Positions 47,601 to 54,453 of a DNA stretch of 64,000 nucleotides are shown piece after piece. A program made the translations under genes and the position numbers. The notes below the pieces were generated by a model. That model did no database searches and was not told where the DNA came from. It saw only the letters and a list, made by a program, of their open reading frames with translations. The stretch comes from Dipteris shenzhenensis (lineage: Eukaryota > Polypodiophyta > Polypodiopsida > Gleicheniales): NCBI GenBank assembly GCA_047967505.1, contig CM106540.1; one strand, given 5' to 3'. Numbering within the stretch: the first letter of the stretch is position 1; each line of letters starts with the position of its first letter.

Positions 47601-49410
47601 TGCACAATCTGATCTCTAAAAGCTACTCTATGTTGGAGTATGACCATATACTACCTGGAATGGTGTCAAACCAATTTTCCAAGCAAGTCACTCCTGACCA
47701 TAAGCTAGCTGGAATTGTATCACACCAATTTCCAAATCAAGTAGCTCAAACCAAATTTTTCTTTCTCATGTAGCTTCCATTTATCACTAAGACCATTCAT
47801 ATAAGCATAAAATATATTCTTGATACAGGGAGTATAGTTTTATTTGATGATACGATTGACAAAAAGGCTTTGTCCCAAGCATAAAAGACAGAAATTATGA
47901 GCGACACACAAAGACAAATCACCCACAGTCTACAGGGAATACCATAAAGTCTGAATCCAGCACAAACTTCTTCCACGTGAGACTTAGTGAACAAAATAAC
48001 TCTAGAGAAAAACATGTGCAATACGAAAGGAAACTCATACATCGTAAGCACCAATTTAAAAAGTATTTTGCCAACCAAGAGTTTCCAGAGTGCAAGGTAT
48101 CTTGAAGGCAAAATCGATGGAAACAAAATGAAAAGAAGAGACCTACTATCAAATCATAGAACAAGGGAGCTTTAGAAAAAGGACTCGCCATAATCAATCA
48201 GGCACCTAGCCACAAATTGCATGTAACTCAAGGCAAAAAACTGCTTTAGTTATCTGGATTCTGTTGTGATAAGTCCTAGCCTTAACAGGCAAGACAAAGA
48301 CATTTGGGAATCCATAAGCAAAGCATAGTCAATCCTTACGAGAATGTAAGGTATTCTACCAATTACTGGATCAACATCATCACACGATGATTGCCCGATA
48401 AAAATTCAAAGAAGCATCACCTGAAGATTCAAAAGAAGAAAGACTCACCCGTGAATAGTACCGCATTGTGAGCCATGGAAAACAGCTCCAGAATGATTCA
48501 CAAAAATCATGAATTGCAACTATGGCCAGAAATATATACCAATAGGTTCAGGTGAGCCTTGCTGTCCTGCTCAAGAGTGTCCATTTCATAGCTTCTATAT
48601 AGTGCCCTATATAAAAGTCTTGCATGTGGTGGGAGAGGAAAACGAGGTGACGTGCTGTTCAGTAGAATTAACATCACTATTAATGTTTCCCACTTCCCAC
48701 TAATACTAGACACCCTGTTTTGTTACTACCGTCTTTGGTATACTATCATTTCTAAACATCCGTATACCACCATTTCTAAACATGCGTCGCTACACACAGT
48801 AACCACAAAACCTGCGCCCAAAAGTTAATTGAAGTGACTGTGATCGTCCACCCCTCGATATCATTGTATAAAGCAAGGACCCAAATTTTGTGACATCGAT
48901 AGTTGGTCCGATCAGAGCTTGCAGACACACCTGAATTGCGATTTCTTGGTCTCCGCTGTGTCTGCCAAGAATCGCATTTTTGGCTCTCAAAATCTCTTCA
49001 AACGATGCCCCTTCAACTACCCCCAACAGCTTCAAAGCGTTCTCCAATGACATTTCTGAAGGAATGGGATTGTCTGCTTTTGAGTTTGCCGAAACCTGCA
49101 GATATCCTGGGGCACCAAGCTCTCTAAGCTTCGCGTGCTTCCCTTGATTCCATTTCGTAAGTGCTGCAGTTCTGCGGCATCCCACATGATGTTTCAGACT
49201 AGGCGGTGATTTTCCACCTCTAGAGACCTGAGGGCGAGTATGGTCTTTGGAGGAAGTGATCGACAAAGCAGGAGAAAGAAATAGCGTTGCATTTGAGCTA
49301 AGTGGCAAAGCCGGAGGGGCGACAGCAGAAGAGTGTGAGCGTCTATATCCACATGGAAAAAGTTGGAAGGTGGGAGATTCAAGAAAAGCAGGCAATTTTA
49401 TGCCCGCCAT
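22053..49410 (-). CDS. CPP1: CPP1 / CDF1, plastid J-like protein; three exons joined (49410-48931, 33824-33461, 22228-22053)
   Basis: CPP1 is a chloroplast membrane protein with a DnaJ-like domain. It stabilises light-dependent protochlorophyllide oxidoreductase (POR) and so supports chlorophyll synthesis; it is also called CDF1. Joining the three exons gives 339 residues: a Ser/Arg/Ala-rich leader of about 115 residues fitting a transit peptide, a J-like region (about 120-182) from MSLENALKLLGV to QRRAGKV without the HPD of true J-domains, then hydrophobic segments at about 231-246, 259-275, 284-306 and 319-338. Exon junctions fall at AIQ|VEA (phase 0) and inside the Gly of KLG|K (phase 1), with the family reading continuing exactly across both. 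Lengths of 480 + 364 + 176 nt sum to 340 codons including TGA. No stop or frameshift interrupts it, so it is likely functional although its introns total 26.3 kb. The leader is longer than I recall for angiosperm homologues. Gene identity is secure; an extra small exon or alternative start cannot be excluded. Confidence 0.9.
22720..22870. repeat. Segment A2, paralogous to 34930-35080
   Basis: AACATGCCCAAACTCATCCTC, then ACAACACAGTG, then AAACTCCATCACGCATAGCAG and GACTAGCTACTGTG recur in the same order in intron 1 (AACATGCCTAAACACATCCTC to GACTAGCTACTATG). Together with segment A1 it brackets exon 3. Confidence 0.6.
23706..23795. repeat. 90-bp direct repeat, copy 1 (copy 2 at 27008-27095)
   Basis: AGTTCTTTATTGCAGTTAGT, then CTAAGGTTGT, then CTGCATGTTACA are found at both places in intron 2 with about 85-90% similarity by eye. 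Each copy is preceded by a (CT)n or (TA)n tract. The two copies flank the LTR-like segment and the LINE fragments. Confidence 0.75.
24306..24690 (+). mobile_element. Possible LTR fragment with PPT and TATA box
   Basis: A purine tract AGAGGGGAA directly precedes TGTCACATGTAACAATG (24306), as a polypurine tract precedes a 3' LTR. A TATA-like CTATAAAAGGAGG follows about 205 bases later (near 24508), in the position of a promoter in U3. No partner LTR and no 3' end were identified; the sequence merges into the LINE fragment at about 24690. The call is inferential. Confidence 0.4.
24690..25680 (+). pseudogene. LINE (non-LTR) reverse transcriptase fragment
   Basis: The conserved non-LTR RT blocks can be read in order with several stops and one or two frame changes. 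They are ETIDHILTLRSVIEEAK, CCFMDFRKAFNTVPR (the palm Asp), GVKQGYP (block B), ILLYADDVVLLS (the catalytic YADD) and FKVNLGKTKVMIFN. The order and block content are those of LINE ORF2 proteins, which reverse transcribe their own mRNA at a nicked target. Endonuclease and C-terminal parts are missing. It lies in CPP1 intron 2, antisense to the gene, and ends close to a (CT)n tract. Confidence 0.88.
25715..25845. repeat. Twin C-run and (CT)n microsatellites
   Basis: The pattern GCCGCCT, C-run, TT/TCC, (CT)n occurs twice (25713-25766 and 25779-25842), separated by CAACTTAGCCGCC. This is a local duplication of a 65-bp C-run plus CT unit, immediately after the LINE fragment. Confidence 0.9.
26050..26720 (+). 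pseudogene. L1-type LINE ORF1-like remnant
   Basis: A coding-like frame begins with a heptad-like coiled coil (ELRDAKLHIASLEKTVSEM, about 26105-26165). It continues through an acidic stretch and ILRIGGLQ, QLKKAVPQIGWDENDISLI and QAQIYFKD. It ends with IWISEELTP and the basic EARKEGKWAVYRDGQALI. Coiled coil, RRM-like region and basic tail is the layout of L1-clade ORF1 RNA-binding proteins. Stops and shifts interrupt it. It sits downstream of the RT fragment, the reverse of the intact order, so the two pieces come from different insertions or a rearrangement. Confidence 0.55.
26878..27004. repeat. (CT)n, C-rich, (CATA)n and (TA)n simple repeats
   Basis: In order: CT tract 26878-26902, a C-rich spacer, TACATACATACTTACATACAT near 26950, then an AT/TA run ending at about 27004. 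Confidence 0.9.
27008..27095. repeat. 90-bp direct repeat, copy 2 (copy 1 at 23706-23795)
   Basis: This is the second copy of the sequence described at 23706, in the same orientation. It diverges beyond CTGCATGTTACA. Confidence 0.75.
27355..27891 (+). repeat. Chromovirus 5' LTR
   Basis: 537 bp, starting TGTCATGTGCACAG and ending GGTCGTGTCA. It carries a TATA box CTATATAAGGGG (TATATAA at 27516) where U3 should end. It aligns along its full length with 32408-32938. Confidence 0.93.
27894..27906 (+). promoter_or_regulatory. Primer-binding site, initiator tRNA-Met type
   Basis: TGGTATCAGAGCC starts two bases after the 5' LTR. This is the standard plant primer site complementary to the 3' end of initiator tRNA-Met, used to prime minus-strand synthesis. 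Confidence 0.92.
28857..29760 (+). pseudogene. Chromovirus gag
   Basis: A plausible start is ATG at 28857 (MADASNLRKADQKI). The capsid stretch is seen as LAVGYLARKALLWWKEL (about 29161-29215) and DPVTPLGFFVVGLPNSY to ARIYVDTM in a shifted frame. A Lys-rich basic linker leads to the CCHC knuckle CFICEERGHT-x-ADC at about 29670-29712, in which the base triplet between T and A is TAG, a stop. At least three frame disruptions prevent translation. The product would have been the capsid/nucleocapsid protein. Confidence 0.88.
30040..31034 (+). pseudogene. Chromovirus reverse transcriptase and RNase H remnant
   Basis: The RT starts abruptly at RYKFLILPLG, so fingers and the first catalytic Asp are missing. 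VVMFLDDILVYSKT carries the catalytic DD pair. The thumb/connection part VLTWPIPHTVKQLRSFLGF follows. RNase H is read from ADVSDYAIGAALFQEGRPVAF through KLYVVVYALEVWRHYLYG and FEIRYRKGSLNSVVDALSQ, in two frames with stops. It once copied the element RNA and degraded the template. Confidence 0.93.
31072..32093 (+). pseudogene. Chromovirus integrase remnant
   Basis: The zinc-binding part is degenerate (WECHDAPSAEHPGILCSRKS). The core retains VIVDCLSKMARFIPTRST and LFCLYGLPADIV, but the SDR-type block with the second catalytic Asp is replaced by GFSELW. The Glu-bearing DGQMEVVNQLLEDMVRAY survives, as does AYNSAKHSSTGFSSFMLMYG. A perfect 26-bp tandem duplication (31368-31419) adds further damage. 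Integrase would join the cDNA to the genome; this copy cannot. Confidence 0.93.
32070..32394 (+). pseudogene. Integrase C-terminal region and chromodomain
   Basis: VAYELDTPPNVRIHPIFHIN and LKEVMG give the GPY/F-type tail. In another frame ILGFREHQVRNRTITEYKI then KWKDRVEEDSTWE form a chromodomain, which in this family tethers integration to particular chromatin. The frame ends at TAG 32392-32394, just before the polypurine tract. Confidence 0.88.
32396..32938 (+). repeat. Polypurine tract and chromovirus 3' LTR
   Basis: The purine tract AAGAAGGGGAG (about 32396-32405) precedes the LTR at 32408 (TGTCATGCGCATG), which ends GGTCGTGTCA at 32938 (531 bp). The TATA box reads CTATAAAAGGGG. Relative to the 5' LTR it has lost about 9 bases near position 70 and differs at many sites, a good share of them C/T or G/A changes. 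Confidence 0.92.
33461..33824 (-). CDS. CPP1: CPP1 exon 2: rest of J-like domain and first two membrane segments
   Basis: The exon encodes residues 161-281 plus the first base of codon 282. The acceptor is TTTAAATGCAG|GTAGAGG (exon starts at 33824) and the donor is TTGG|GTAAGC (exon ends at 33461). The exon opens with VEAAYDVLLMQSLMQRRAGK, the most recognisable CPP1 block, then VRYADV, FPVAVESPS, a first hydrophobic segment TAVYAGLMVWTFASGF, the VPGLILAIGFGASLYFL segment and KQNVKLG. The frame is intact throughout. The ATG at 33830 that opens the raw frame lies inside the acceptor and is not a start. Confidence 0.93.
34240..34500. repeat. Segment B1, paralogous to 21450-21700
   Basis: This is the intron 1 copy of the sequence downstream of the CPP1 stop codon. 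AGCAAGCAAAGCAACACTTATG and GAGTCTGTTGGGCAAACCC are the clearest shared strings. It is followed at 34930-35080 by segment B2 (matching 22720-22870). The region between holds no copy of exon 3. Confidence 0.75.
35090..37070. other. Intron 1 stretch without recognised elements
   Basis: The composition is mixed and no open frame over about 60 codons is credible. A C-run with TTTCGGTCCCC lies at 36359-36380. Repeated GTTTGCAAACGTTGCAAATG-type strings occur between 36780 and 37140. I see no LTR ends, primer site or coding motif. Confidence 0.45.
37400..38249 (-). pseudogene. Copia gag remnant
   Basis: The N-terminal motif LDGTNYPMWSHNLVCHLL with SHRFWGIVNGSE (about 38160-38080) is the classic copia gag opening. 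WEQRDTHAHAMIAMNSKREV and AKDAWVTLASLYQIRNEA (about 37950-37810) continue the UBN2/gag region, followed by ARISRLVVVGNPNHYSF and LVSLLLKEEQ. A Lys/Gly-rich linker leads to an incomplete knuckle (RCNYC) near 37435. Frame changes at about 38050, 37980 and 37730 and a stop after SDGK break the frame. It would encode capsid protein. Confidence 0.85.
38755..39602 (-). repeat. Repeat-bearing leader of the copia element
   Basis: A block of roughly 340 bp ending in a primer-site-like CTCTGATGCCATTGTTGGGT occurs twice, at 38755-39093 and 39300-39610. Inside and between the blocks a sub-repeat of about 130 bp, from GAAATGCAGGGCGCRGGC to TATACGATYGGGGAGGGTC, occurs three times (ending near 38838, 39238 and 39376). 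The adjoining copies are diverged. Confidence 0.75.
39587..39602 (-). promoter_or_regulatory. Copia primer-binding site
   Basis: On the minus strand ATGGCATCAGAGCAGG follows the LTR end CCAACA directly. It is a one-base variant of the usual TGGTATCAGAGC initiator tRNA-Met site. A second, orphan copy lies at 39066-39081 in the leader duplication. Confidence 0.8.
39603..40813 (-). repeat. Copia 5' LTR with internal 304-bp tandem duplication
   Basis: 1,211 bp with perfect short inverted ends: on the minus strand TGTTGGAATAGG starts it (40813) and CACCCAACA ends it (39603). Within it, 39741-40044 and 40045-about 40345 are a tandem duplication of a 304-bp unit. Each unit contains a TATA-type motif on the minus strand: CCTATATAAAGAGG near 39855 in one and CCCTATATTAAAAAGG near 40160 in the other. 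The LTR therefore holds two copies of its promoter region. Confidence 0.88.
40823..41015 (+). pseudogene. Small copia reverse transcriptase fragment
   Basis: FAPTMRIAMIWTVLALASHN in one frame and NVESAFLKGDLKEEVYVEET then SFEVPK in the next match consecutive copia RT blocks (around the first catalytic Asp, here Glu/Asn-altered as NVESAFL in place of VDVKSAFL). It is only about 190 bases and on the opposite strand to the neighbouring copia LTR, which may have inserted into it. Confidence 0.75.
41617..41651. repeat. (GA)n microsatellite at gypsy break point
   Basis: About 35 bases of GA. It lies 30 bases beyond the point where the gypsy RT frame on the minus strand stops matching the family. 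Confidence 0.95.
41690..42440 (-). pseudogene. Gypsy protease and truncated reverse transcriptase
   Basis: The protease active site reads VMFDMGSSEDAIS near 42312-42280, with DMGSS in place of D-S/T-G-A. CDMILGIQWFHEH (about 42105-42065) is the C-terminal protease strand. The RT begins with ELPPNRPEDHRIDLLLDST and KFPYRLSKSMEGELERML and stops there, well before the catalytic DD. A frameshift near 42150 separates the two parts. The active-site change and truncation show loss of function. Confidence 0.85.
42470..43812 (-). pseudogene. Gypsy gag remnant
   Basis: It starts at MVVLRSGKDTQSST (about 43816). An acidic/Gln-rich coiled-coil-like stretch rich in Glu, Lys and Arg covers about 43700-43410. 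The capsid core is read as NFVKYDGKYDHLAILQFI, HLTGEAVTWWQHW and FVADLKARFLPP (about 43310-43050), then MKQFIRGLDMNIRFTIRNFD and LDYERALTL. The CCHC knuckle CFHCPHIAGHGKKDC lies at about 42579-42535. Several stops and at least two shifts interrupt it. Confidence 0.85.
43852..43864 (-). promoter_or_regulatory. Gypsy primer-binding site
   Basis: The minus strand reads TTGGTATCAAAGC immediately after the LTR end GCTACA. It differs from the usual initiator tRNA-Met site by one or two bases. Confidence 0.85.
43865..44836 (-). repeat. Gypsy 5' LTR
   Basis: 972 bp, minus strand TGTAAGAGGGTCATAAATCC to GCATGCTACA. A TATA box CGCTATAAAAGGGGG lies near 44606. No partner LTR is present in the window, in line with truncation. 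Confidence 0.8.
44884..46384 (+). pseudogene. Ty1/copia reverse transcriptase-RNase H
   Basis: The sequence begins abruptly at WHRAMKQELESIDRNQTW and runs through GTKWIFRTKLKADGTLDKYK, ARLVVQGFRQKHGIDYEETF, MDVKSAFLNGYLDEEVYV (first catalytic Asp region), ALYGLKQAPRSWF and FILLYVDDLLLLG (YVDD active site). YFLGMEVVQHSGGIFVSQ, then VVGKLLWLLHTCPDLAYSVS and the RNase H part SDWAGDPDNRRSHGGYIF, AGSSTEAEYRAL, LYVDNKSAIALAGNPIF and HADILTKPV follow, with a stop at 46382-46384. Damage is light: a TAG at 45165, one frameshift near 45350 and one stop/shift near 45828. It is the least decayed element in the window, antisense to CPP1 intron 1. Gag, protease and integrase are missing. Confidence 0.93.
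46533..46547 (+). repeat. A15 run between copia RNase H and PPT
   Basis: Fifteen consecutive A follow CCCTTTATTC, 150 bases after the RNase H stop and 66 bases before the polypurine tract. See findings. Confidence 0.85.
46613..47600 (+). repeat. Copia polypurine tract and 3' LTR
   Basis: The PPT GAGAGGGGG (about 46613-46621) precedes TGTTAAGCTAGGC (46622), the LTR start. TATTTAAAGGGG at about 46920 serves as TATA box. The 3' limit was not fixed; a CA-ending boundary may lie around 47500-47610. Confidence 0.65.
46997..47345. repeat. Minisatellites within the copia LTR
   Basis: First about three copies of a 45-50-bp unit (TCTGCCTCCTGGCTGCCTCC with CTCTGCTGCCTCAA). Then about ten copies of an 18-22-bp unit based on TTCTGCTCCAGATCTGCC. 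They lie just downstream of the TATA motif, so they would be part of the transcribed R/U5 region. Confidence 0.85.
47601..48930. other. Intron 1 stretch adjoining exon 1
   Basis: Non-coding; short open stretches on both strands carry no motif. The intron donor GTGTGT of CPP1 intron 1 is at its right end. No mobile element ends were recognised. Confidence 0.45.
48931..49410 (-). CDS. CPP1: CPP1 exon 1: transit peptide and start of J-like domain
   Basis: The exon encodes residues 1-160. The start is the ATG at 49410-49408 in the context GGAAATGGCG (A at -3, G at +4), with no upstream in-frame ATG needed. Residues 1 to about 115 are rich in Ser, Ala, Arg and Lys with few acids, as for a plastid import signal. 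Residues 120-160 (MSLENALKLLGVVEGAS, then FEEILRAKNAILGRH) begin the J-like domain. The donor is CAG|GTGTGT at 48931/48930. The reading frame stays open for 47 more codons into the intron (to 48790), but this tail has no family similarity, whereas the spliced continuation does. Confidence 0.9.
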
Positions 49411-49766
49411 TTCCTATCAGCTGTATCTAAGTCTACGGCTTATTAAATGACAGAAACGCAGAGGAAATTGTGTTTTCTCAGGAGTCGGAAGAAAAGCCTT
49501 CCTTCGACATCCGATTGAAATTCATTTGGAGGATGGTGCATGACAAACCCAACTCTCACGTAAGAGGCTTAGAAGTCGAGAAAAGGTGGGTAGCAAATGA
49601 ATAAACGGAAGGGGACTGGACTGTCGACAAATAAGATAGGGAATCCGGGCTCTGTCAAAGGCACCGGGGGGGAAGCAAGCAGGCCAGCAAGACCCGGCGA
49701 TGGCTATGGCGATGGCGAGCTCTGAAGCTCATAAGTTGCAACAAAGTACGTAGACGACAGGGATGA

Positions 49767-49776
49767 TGACGTGGCA
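49767..49776. promoter_or_regulatory. Possible G-box-type element upstream of CPP1
   Basis: TGACGTGGCA (TGCCACGTCA on the gene strand) lies 357 bases upstream of the CPP1 ATG. ACGT-core elements of this form bind bZIP factors such as the light-signalling factor HY5 in flowering plants. A role in light control of CPP1 would suit its function but is inferred from one motif match. Confidence 0.3.
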
Positions 49777-50136
49777 GGGGATCCGGTGTAAAAGGGCTCT
49801 CTTATATACATTATTAGAGGCCTCTTCCACGCTCAACGAGTATTCACCTCACTTGTTGTTGTTTGCCACATGGTGCTTCGCTCACTCTGCGACCCCCGAC
49901 ACTCACTCGCTCGCTCATCCAGTCACCAAAGTGGCGACCGCTGATGATTGTTGCCCTTGCAGATCACTCCAGAAAGCGTCACACACACTAGTCATCGTGG
50001 CAACTCTCCATCTGTTCTGTACTCATGCACCCAGGCGGTGCTTGCCAATGCTGTGACCCCCGACACCAAATCATCTAGTCACTAGTCAACACTAGTTGTT
50101 GCTAGCTTAAGCAACATGCTCGTAACATCACTGCCC

Positions 50137-50369
50137 CAAACTAAAAGGAAATAGGTGATTTTTAATGTCAAGTACATGGAAGGGCCCTCTTACTTGCCCC
50201 CCACACAATGCGGCCTCAGACCAGAAGGAAACCGCTGATTTTCGATGCCTTCAAGTGTGTTGGAAGGGCCCTCTTACTAGCCCCCCAAGCTAGAAGGAAG
50301 CATGTGATTTTTTATGTCTTCAAGTGCGTGGAACAAGCCTCTTATAGGCCCTCCACACAATGGGGCCTC
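50137..50369. repeat. Three tandem copies of a 74-80-bp unit
   Basis: AGAAGGAAAC-TGATTTT, then CTTCAAGTGYGTKGAA, then CCTCTTACTAGCCCCCC recurs at about 50137, 50218 and 50291. Units 1 and 3 also share CACACAATGSGGCCTC at their ends. It lies 730 bases upstream of the CPP1 start. Confidence 0.8.
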
Positions 50370-52179
50370 TTTTTTTTACCTTTTTGACAACTCTTGATCT
50401 ATGGAAGTATTCATGTTTACATCAAACTAAAATGGAAGATGGCATTATTGAGGGACAAAGGAGGCTTGAATGATCTTATGTATGAACTTTGGCAAGTGAT
50501 AAGAGGCCTTTTGAATTTGCACATCTCGGAATTTGAAGAGCAGTTTTTTGGGCAGAGACATGAAGCTTTCAAAATCATGGGCCATATTTGGGACTAGATG
50601 TTCATGTCTTTGTACAAGAAGGCAGTCGGATTTTTTTTTTACAGTTGTACTTTTCTTATTTTTCTTTTTAATACAATTTTGAAGTCATTTTCACAATGGG
50701 ACCTCTTGATCCAATTAGGCTTTGCCTTTGCCTCCATCCTTTCCTAGAAAGAGATCTTTTTTCATAATAATAGGTGACCCTTGAATCTCATCCATTTCAT
50801 GTGCTTAACATATGTGATTTGTCAACTGTGTTAACTAGAAACAACTAGCCTTTGCATGAAGAAAGATGAGGCAAATCCAAGTATGTTCTTGGTACTTACA
50901 ACCAATAGCAAAATACATTAAGTGTTTATGAGCATTGATGTGGTTTGCTTCTTCACATACACACCACATGTCACTTGGACTGTTCACAAAAAATCAACGT
51001 TTATTGTCAAGTGGAGATGTGTCCATGAGATAACCATTTCTAAGGATATGTAGTCTTTTAGCCCATAAAAGAAAAAGTAAATTATTTATAATTTGTTATT
51101 AGAAGATGTTAAAGTATTTGATTTGTATCTATATTGTTCTCAATTTTAAAATACTAGTACTAAAATGTCCCCCTTGATAGGGAAAAATCTAAAATTCAAT
51201 CAACTAATCCCTCCCCATGTTCACGAATCCCTGCTAGTATTAGGAATTGGTTTTAGGGTTTGAGGGTTGAGCATCTCCAAAATACTAATAGTTTACATGT
51301 ATTACCCACCATTAGAGGCTCCTATCCATGTTATGGTACAAAGAGGTAATCAAAATTAGTTATTCTAGTGAGGTTCAATTGCCTTGTAAGGTGTGCTTGG
51401 ATGGAGGGAGGGAGATTAATCAACAACAATGAAGTTTCCTTGCGAATGTTTGCATTTGCACGCTAAAAGGTTTTTCACTTGTAGTTTTGCGATTAATAGT
51501 TTTTTAGTCTCCTTATTAGATATTTGAATGCTTGAATTGAACTATAGAAGGTTTGAAGTTCTTGTTTTGCGATTAATGGTCAAGTCCTTATTGTGTAGGA
51601 AGAACTTTTGAATTTTGGATGAATGATTAATTTTCCATGACAAAAATTGTGTATTGTTGTAGAAAAATGTTTTTCATGAATATTGATTCACAGACCACTC
51701 TTACCCCTCCCCTTGCCGCCGATATATGTTACCAAAATATCAGCTCAAACTTTGTTTATACTTTAAATTCCACATACCATATAAGCTCTAGACAATCGAG
51801 TCAAGTTTACTCCTTTCAAGTTTCCATGCACTTCATCTTTGATTGAGTGTAGGTCAAGTTTACTCCTTTCAAGTTTCCATGCTTCATCTTTGATCACACT
51901 CAATTGCACCTTGCCAATGCACCATTCTATGTCTCTCCCTTTTGCTTCCTCAATCATGACAACATTACAATATGTTTGTGCACTTCCAATTGTGACAAGG
52001 GTGATTCTTGAATGCATGTATACACAATGGACCATCTAAAGCCCTGAGGCCCGACACTTCACATGGCTCTTTCTTTGAACTCTTTTCAATATTCCATGAT
52101 ACCCATTTTCTTCCTATGTATGTGCAATCCTCTCAGATTCCCTGATGATTGCATCCATACACACCCACACCTCACTACC

Positions 52180-52180
<1 letters not shown>
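50370..52180. other. AT-rich non-coding stretch upstream of CPP1
   Basis: No open frame carries a motif. It contains a 52-bp near-perfect tandem duplication at 51797-51900 (GTCAAGTTTACTCCTTTCAA, then GTTTCCATGC, then TTCATCTTTGAT, twice). Confidence 0.55.

Positions 52181-52182
<2 letters not shown>

Positions 52183-52236
<54 letters not shown>
52183..52236. repeat. (CT)n microsatellite
   Basis: About 54 uninterrupted bases of CT. Confidence 0.95.
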
Positions 52237-52238
<2 letters not shown>

Positions 52239-52369
52239 AGGTTGACATATGATGACCCCGTGAGGGCCTTGCCTTACGGTCTGACGTTAAAAAATTATTC
52301 TCTTTAGTGTGTAAATAGCATCCCGGCCAACACACTATAGGAAAACTAGGTAGAAATGGCAATAGGAAA

Positions 52370-52600
52370 TGGCACCCAATTTTCATTTTTGTCATTTCTT
52401 ATGTATGAAATGACACTTTTCTCAGAGTTCCATATATTTGGTAGAAATGGCACTTAGAAATGGCAATCCATTCCTAAATTGCCATCTCTTGGGAAGAAAT
52501 GGCAATATTTTCCTATTTGCCATTTAAAAAAAAACAAATGGCAGCACAAAATGACAACCATTTCTTGACCGCCATTTCTTATGAAGAGAGGGCAACCATT
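52370..52600. repeat. GAAATGGCAAT motif cluster
   Basis: GAAATGGCA or its complement TGCCATTTC occurs about ten times in 230 bases, in both orientations, just left of array 2. Opposed copies could fold into hairpins. It may be a small foldback element or a degenerate short repeat. Confidence 0.6.
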
Positions 52601-53345
52601 TCTTGCATCATGCATGAGTGTTAAGAATATGCATCGGTGCACTTCTAGCATATGTGTGTGTGCTCGATGCAAATGATGCTTTGAATTGGTCTTAATGAGA
52701 GTAAGATCATTGTGCTTCTAGAGTTTGATGTAGATCAAATACCATTCACATGGTTTGGCATGAGTATTTCCACAATTCTTACCAAGCATCATGCACGAAT
52801 GTTAAAAGCATGTGTGGATTCAATGGCTATGATACTTTGCAAGACCTTAATGAGATTAAGCCCATTATTCTTTAAAGCTTGATGTGGATCAGATATGTTT
52901 TGCACGGTTGGGCATGCCTATTTCTGCTCTCTTAAAATGTATCATGCATGAATGCAAAAAAAAGCATTCTTCTAGCATAGGTGTTTGTCTAATGGGTGTG
53001 ACACTTTGCATCGGCCTTAATGAGAGTAAGATACTTGTTCTTGCAAAGTTCATATGGATCTGGTATAATTTGTATGGTCGACAGGCATGTGTATTTCCAC
53101 AATTCTTACCATGCATCTCGAGTGTTAAAAGCATGCATTGGTGTGCTTCTAGCATATGTATGTGTGTCCGATGGGTATGATACTTTGTATAGGCATGAAA
53201 GAGTAATGTACTTGTCCTTGCAAAGTTTTATGTGGATTGATATCATTTGCACGGTTGGGCATGTGTATCTCCACAATTCTTACCATGCATCGTGCATGAG
53301 TGTTAAAAATATGCATCTCTATGCTTCTAGCATATGTGTGTGGAG
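52595..53345 (+). repeat. Satellite-like array 2, about 4 monomers of the same ~180-bp family
   Basis: The landmarks of array 1 recur in the same orientation: GATGCAAATGATGC (52668), CAATGGCTATGATAC (52813), TAATGGGTGTGACAC (52994) and CGATGGGTATGATAC (53169), each followed by CTTAATGAGAGTAAG-, TTGCAAAGTT- and GGTTGGGCATG-type sequence. It ends at 53340 in CATATGTGTGTGGAGAGTG and passes into the inverted counterpart of the array 1 left margin. Confidence 0.9.
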
Positions 53346-53455
53346 AGTGTGCGAGGAGCGAGTTTTTTTTGGCAACCCACTATTTCTTATTTTACCTATT
53401 CTAGTTAGTCCTCTCTCTCTCTCTCTCTCACTCACTCTCTCTCTCTCTCTTTGTG

Positions 53456-53460
<5 letters not shown>
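53340..53460 (-). repeat. Array 2 right margin, inverted match to 3709-3775
   Basis: Read on the minus strand, TGTCACAA, a GA tract, TAGAATAGGT, GGGTTGCCAAAAAAAACTCGC and CACACTC occur in the same order as TGTCACAA, GGAATAGGT, GGTTGCCAAAAAGAACTCGC and CACTCAC at 3711-3775 on the plus strand. The GA tract is an insertion relative to the left copy. Confidence 0.75.
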
Positions 53461-54118
<658 letters not shown>

Positions 54119-54453
54119 TTAGCAATTGTACACGGCATGTGCTTTGTAAACTCAAAAGCCTTGCATTCTTTTTTTGCATGATGGGTTTTGCAATCATTGG
54201 CCAATTAACAATGATGGTTTAAGGTTTGTGCTCTAGTTTAGTGTAAAAGGAATAAACCATTAAGATCAATAATACTTCTACAAAAGAAGAACAAGCAATG
54301 CATTCAAGTCCATGCTAATCACACATTTTTTTGGTGAATCAAACCCAACATTACAAAGGATACAACACTCCAAATTTCTCCATGATATTGGTGTATGATA
54401 CATAATTGCGCCTAGAATTATGTTCCAAGGAAAAAAGCAAATAAATAGTTTTG

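Noticed and set aside
47797-48197. 90-109 codon minus-strand frames in intron 1
   Set aside because: Low-information Leu/Phe/Ser composition, no family motif, no splice logic to CPP1.
48790-48930. 47-codon extension of CPP1 exon 1 (reading on past Gln160)
   Set aside because: It lies after a good GT donor, has no family similarity, and splicing to 33824 restores the conserved sequence exactly.
49763-50056. 97-codon plus-strand frame upstream of CPP1
   Set aside because: It has no motif, overlaps the probable promoter and the start of local tandem repeats.
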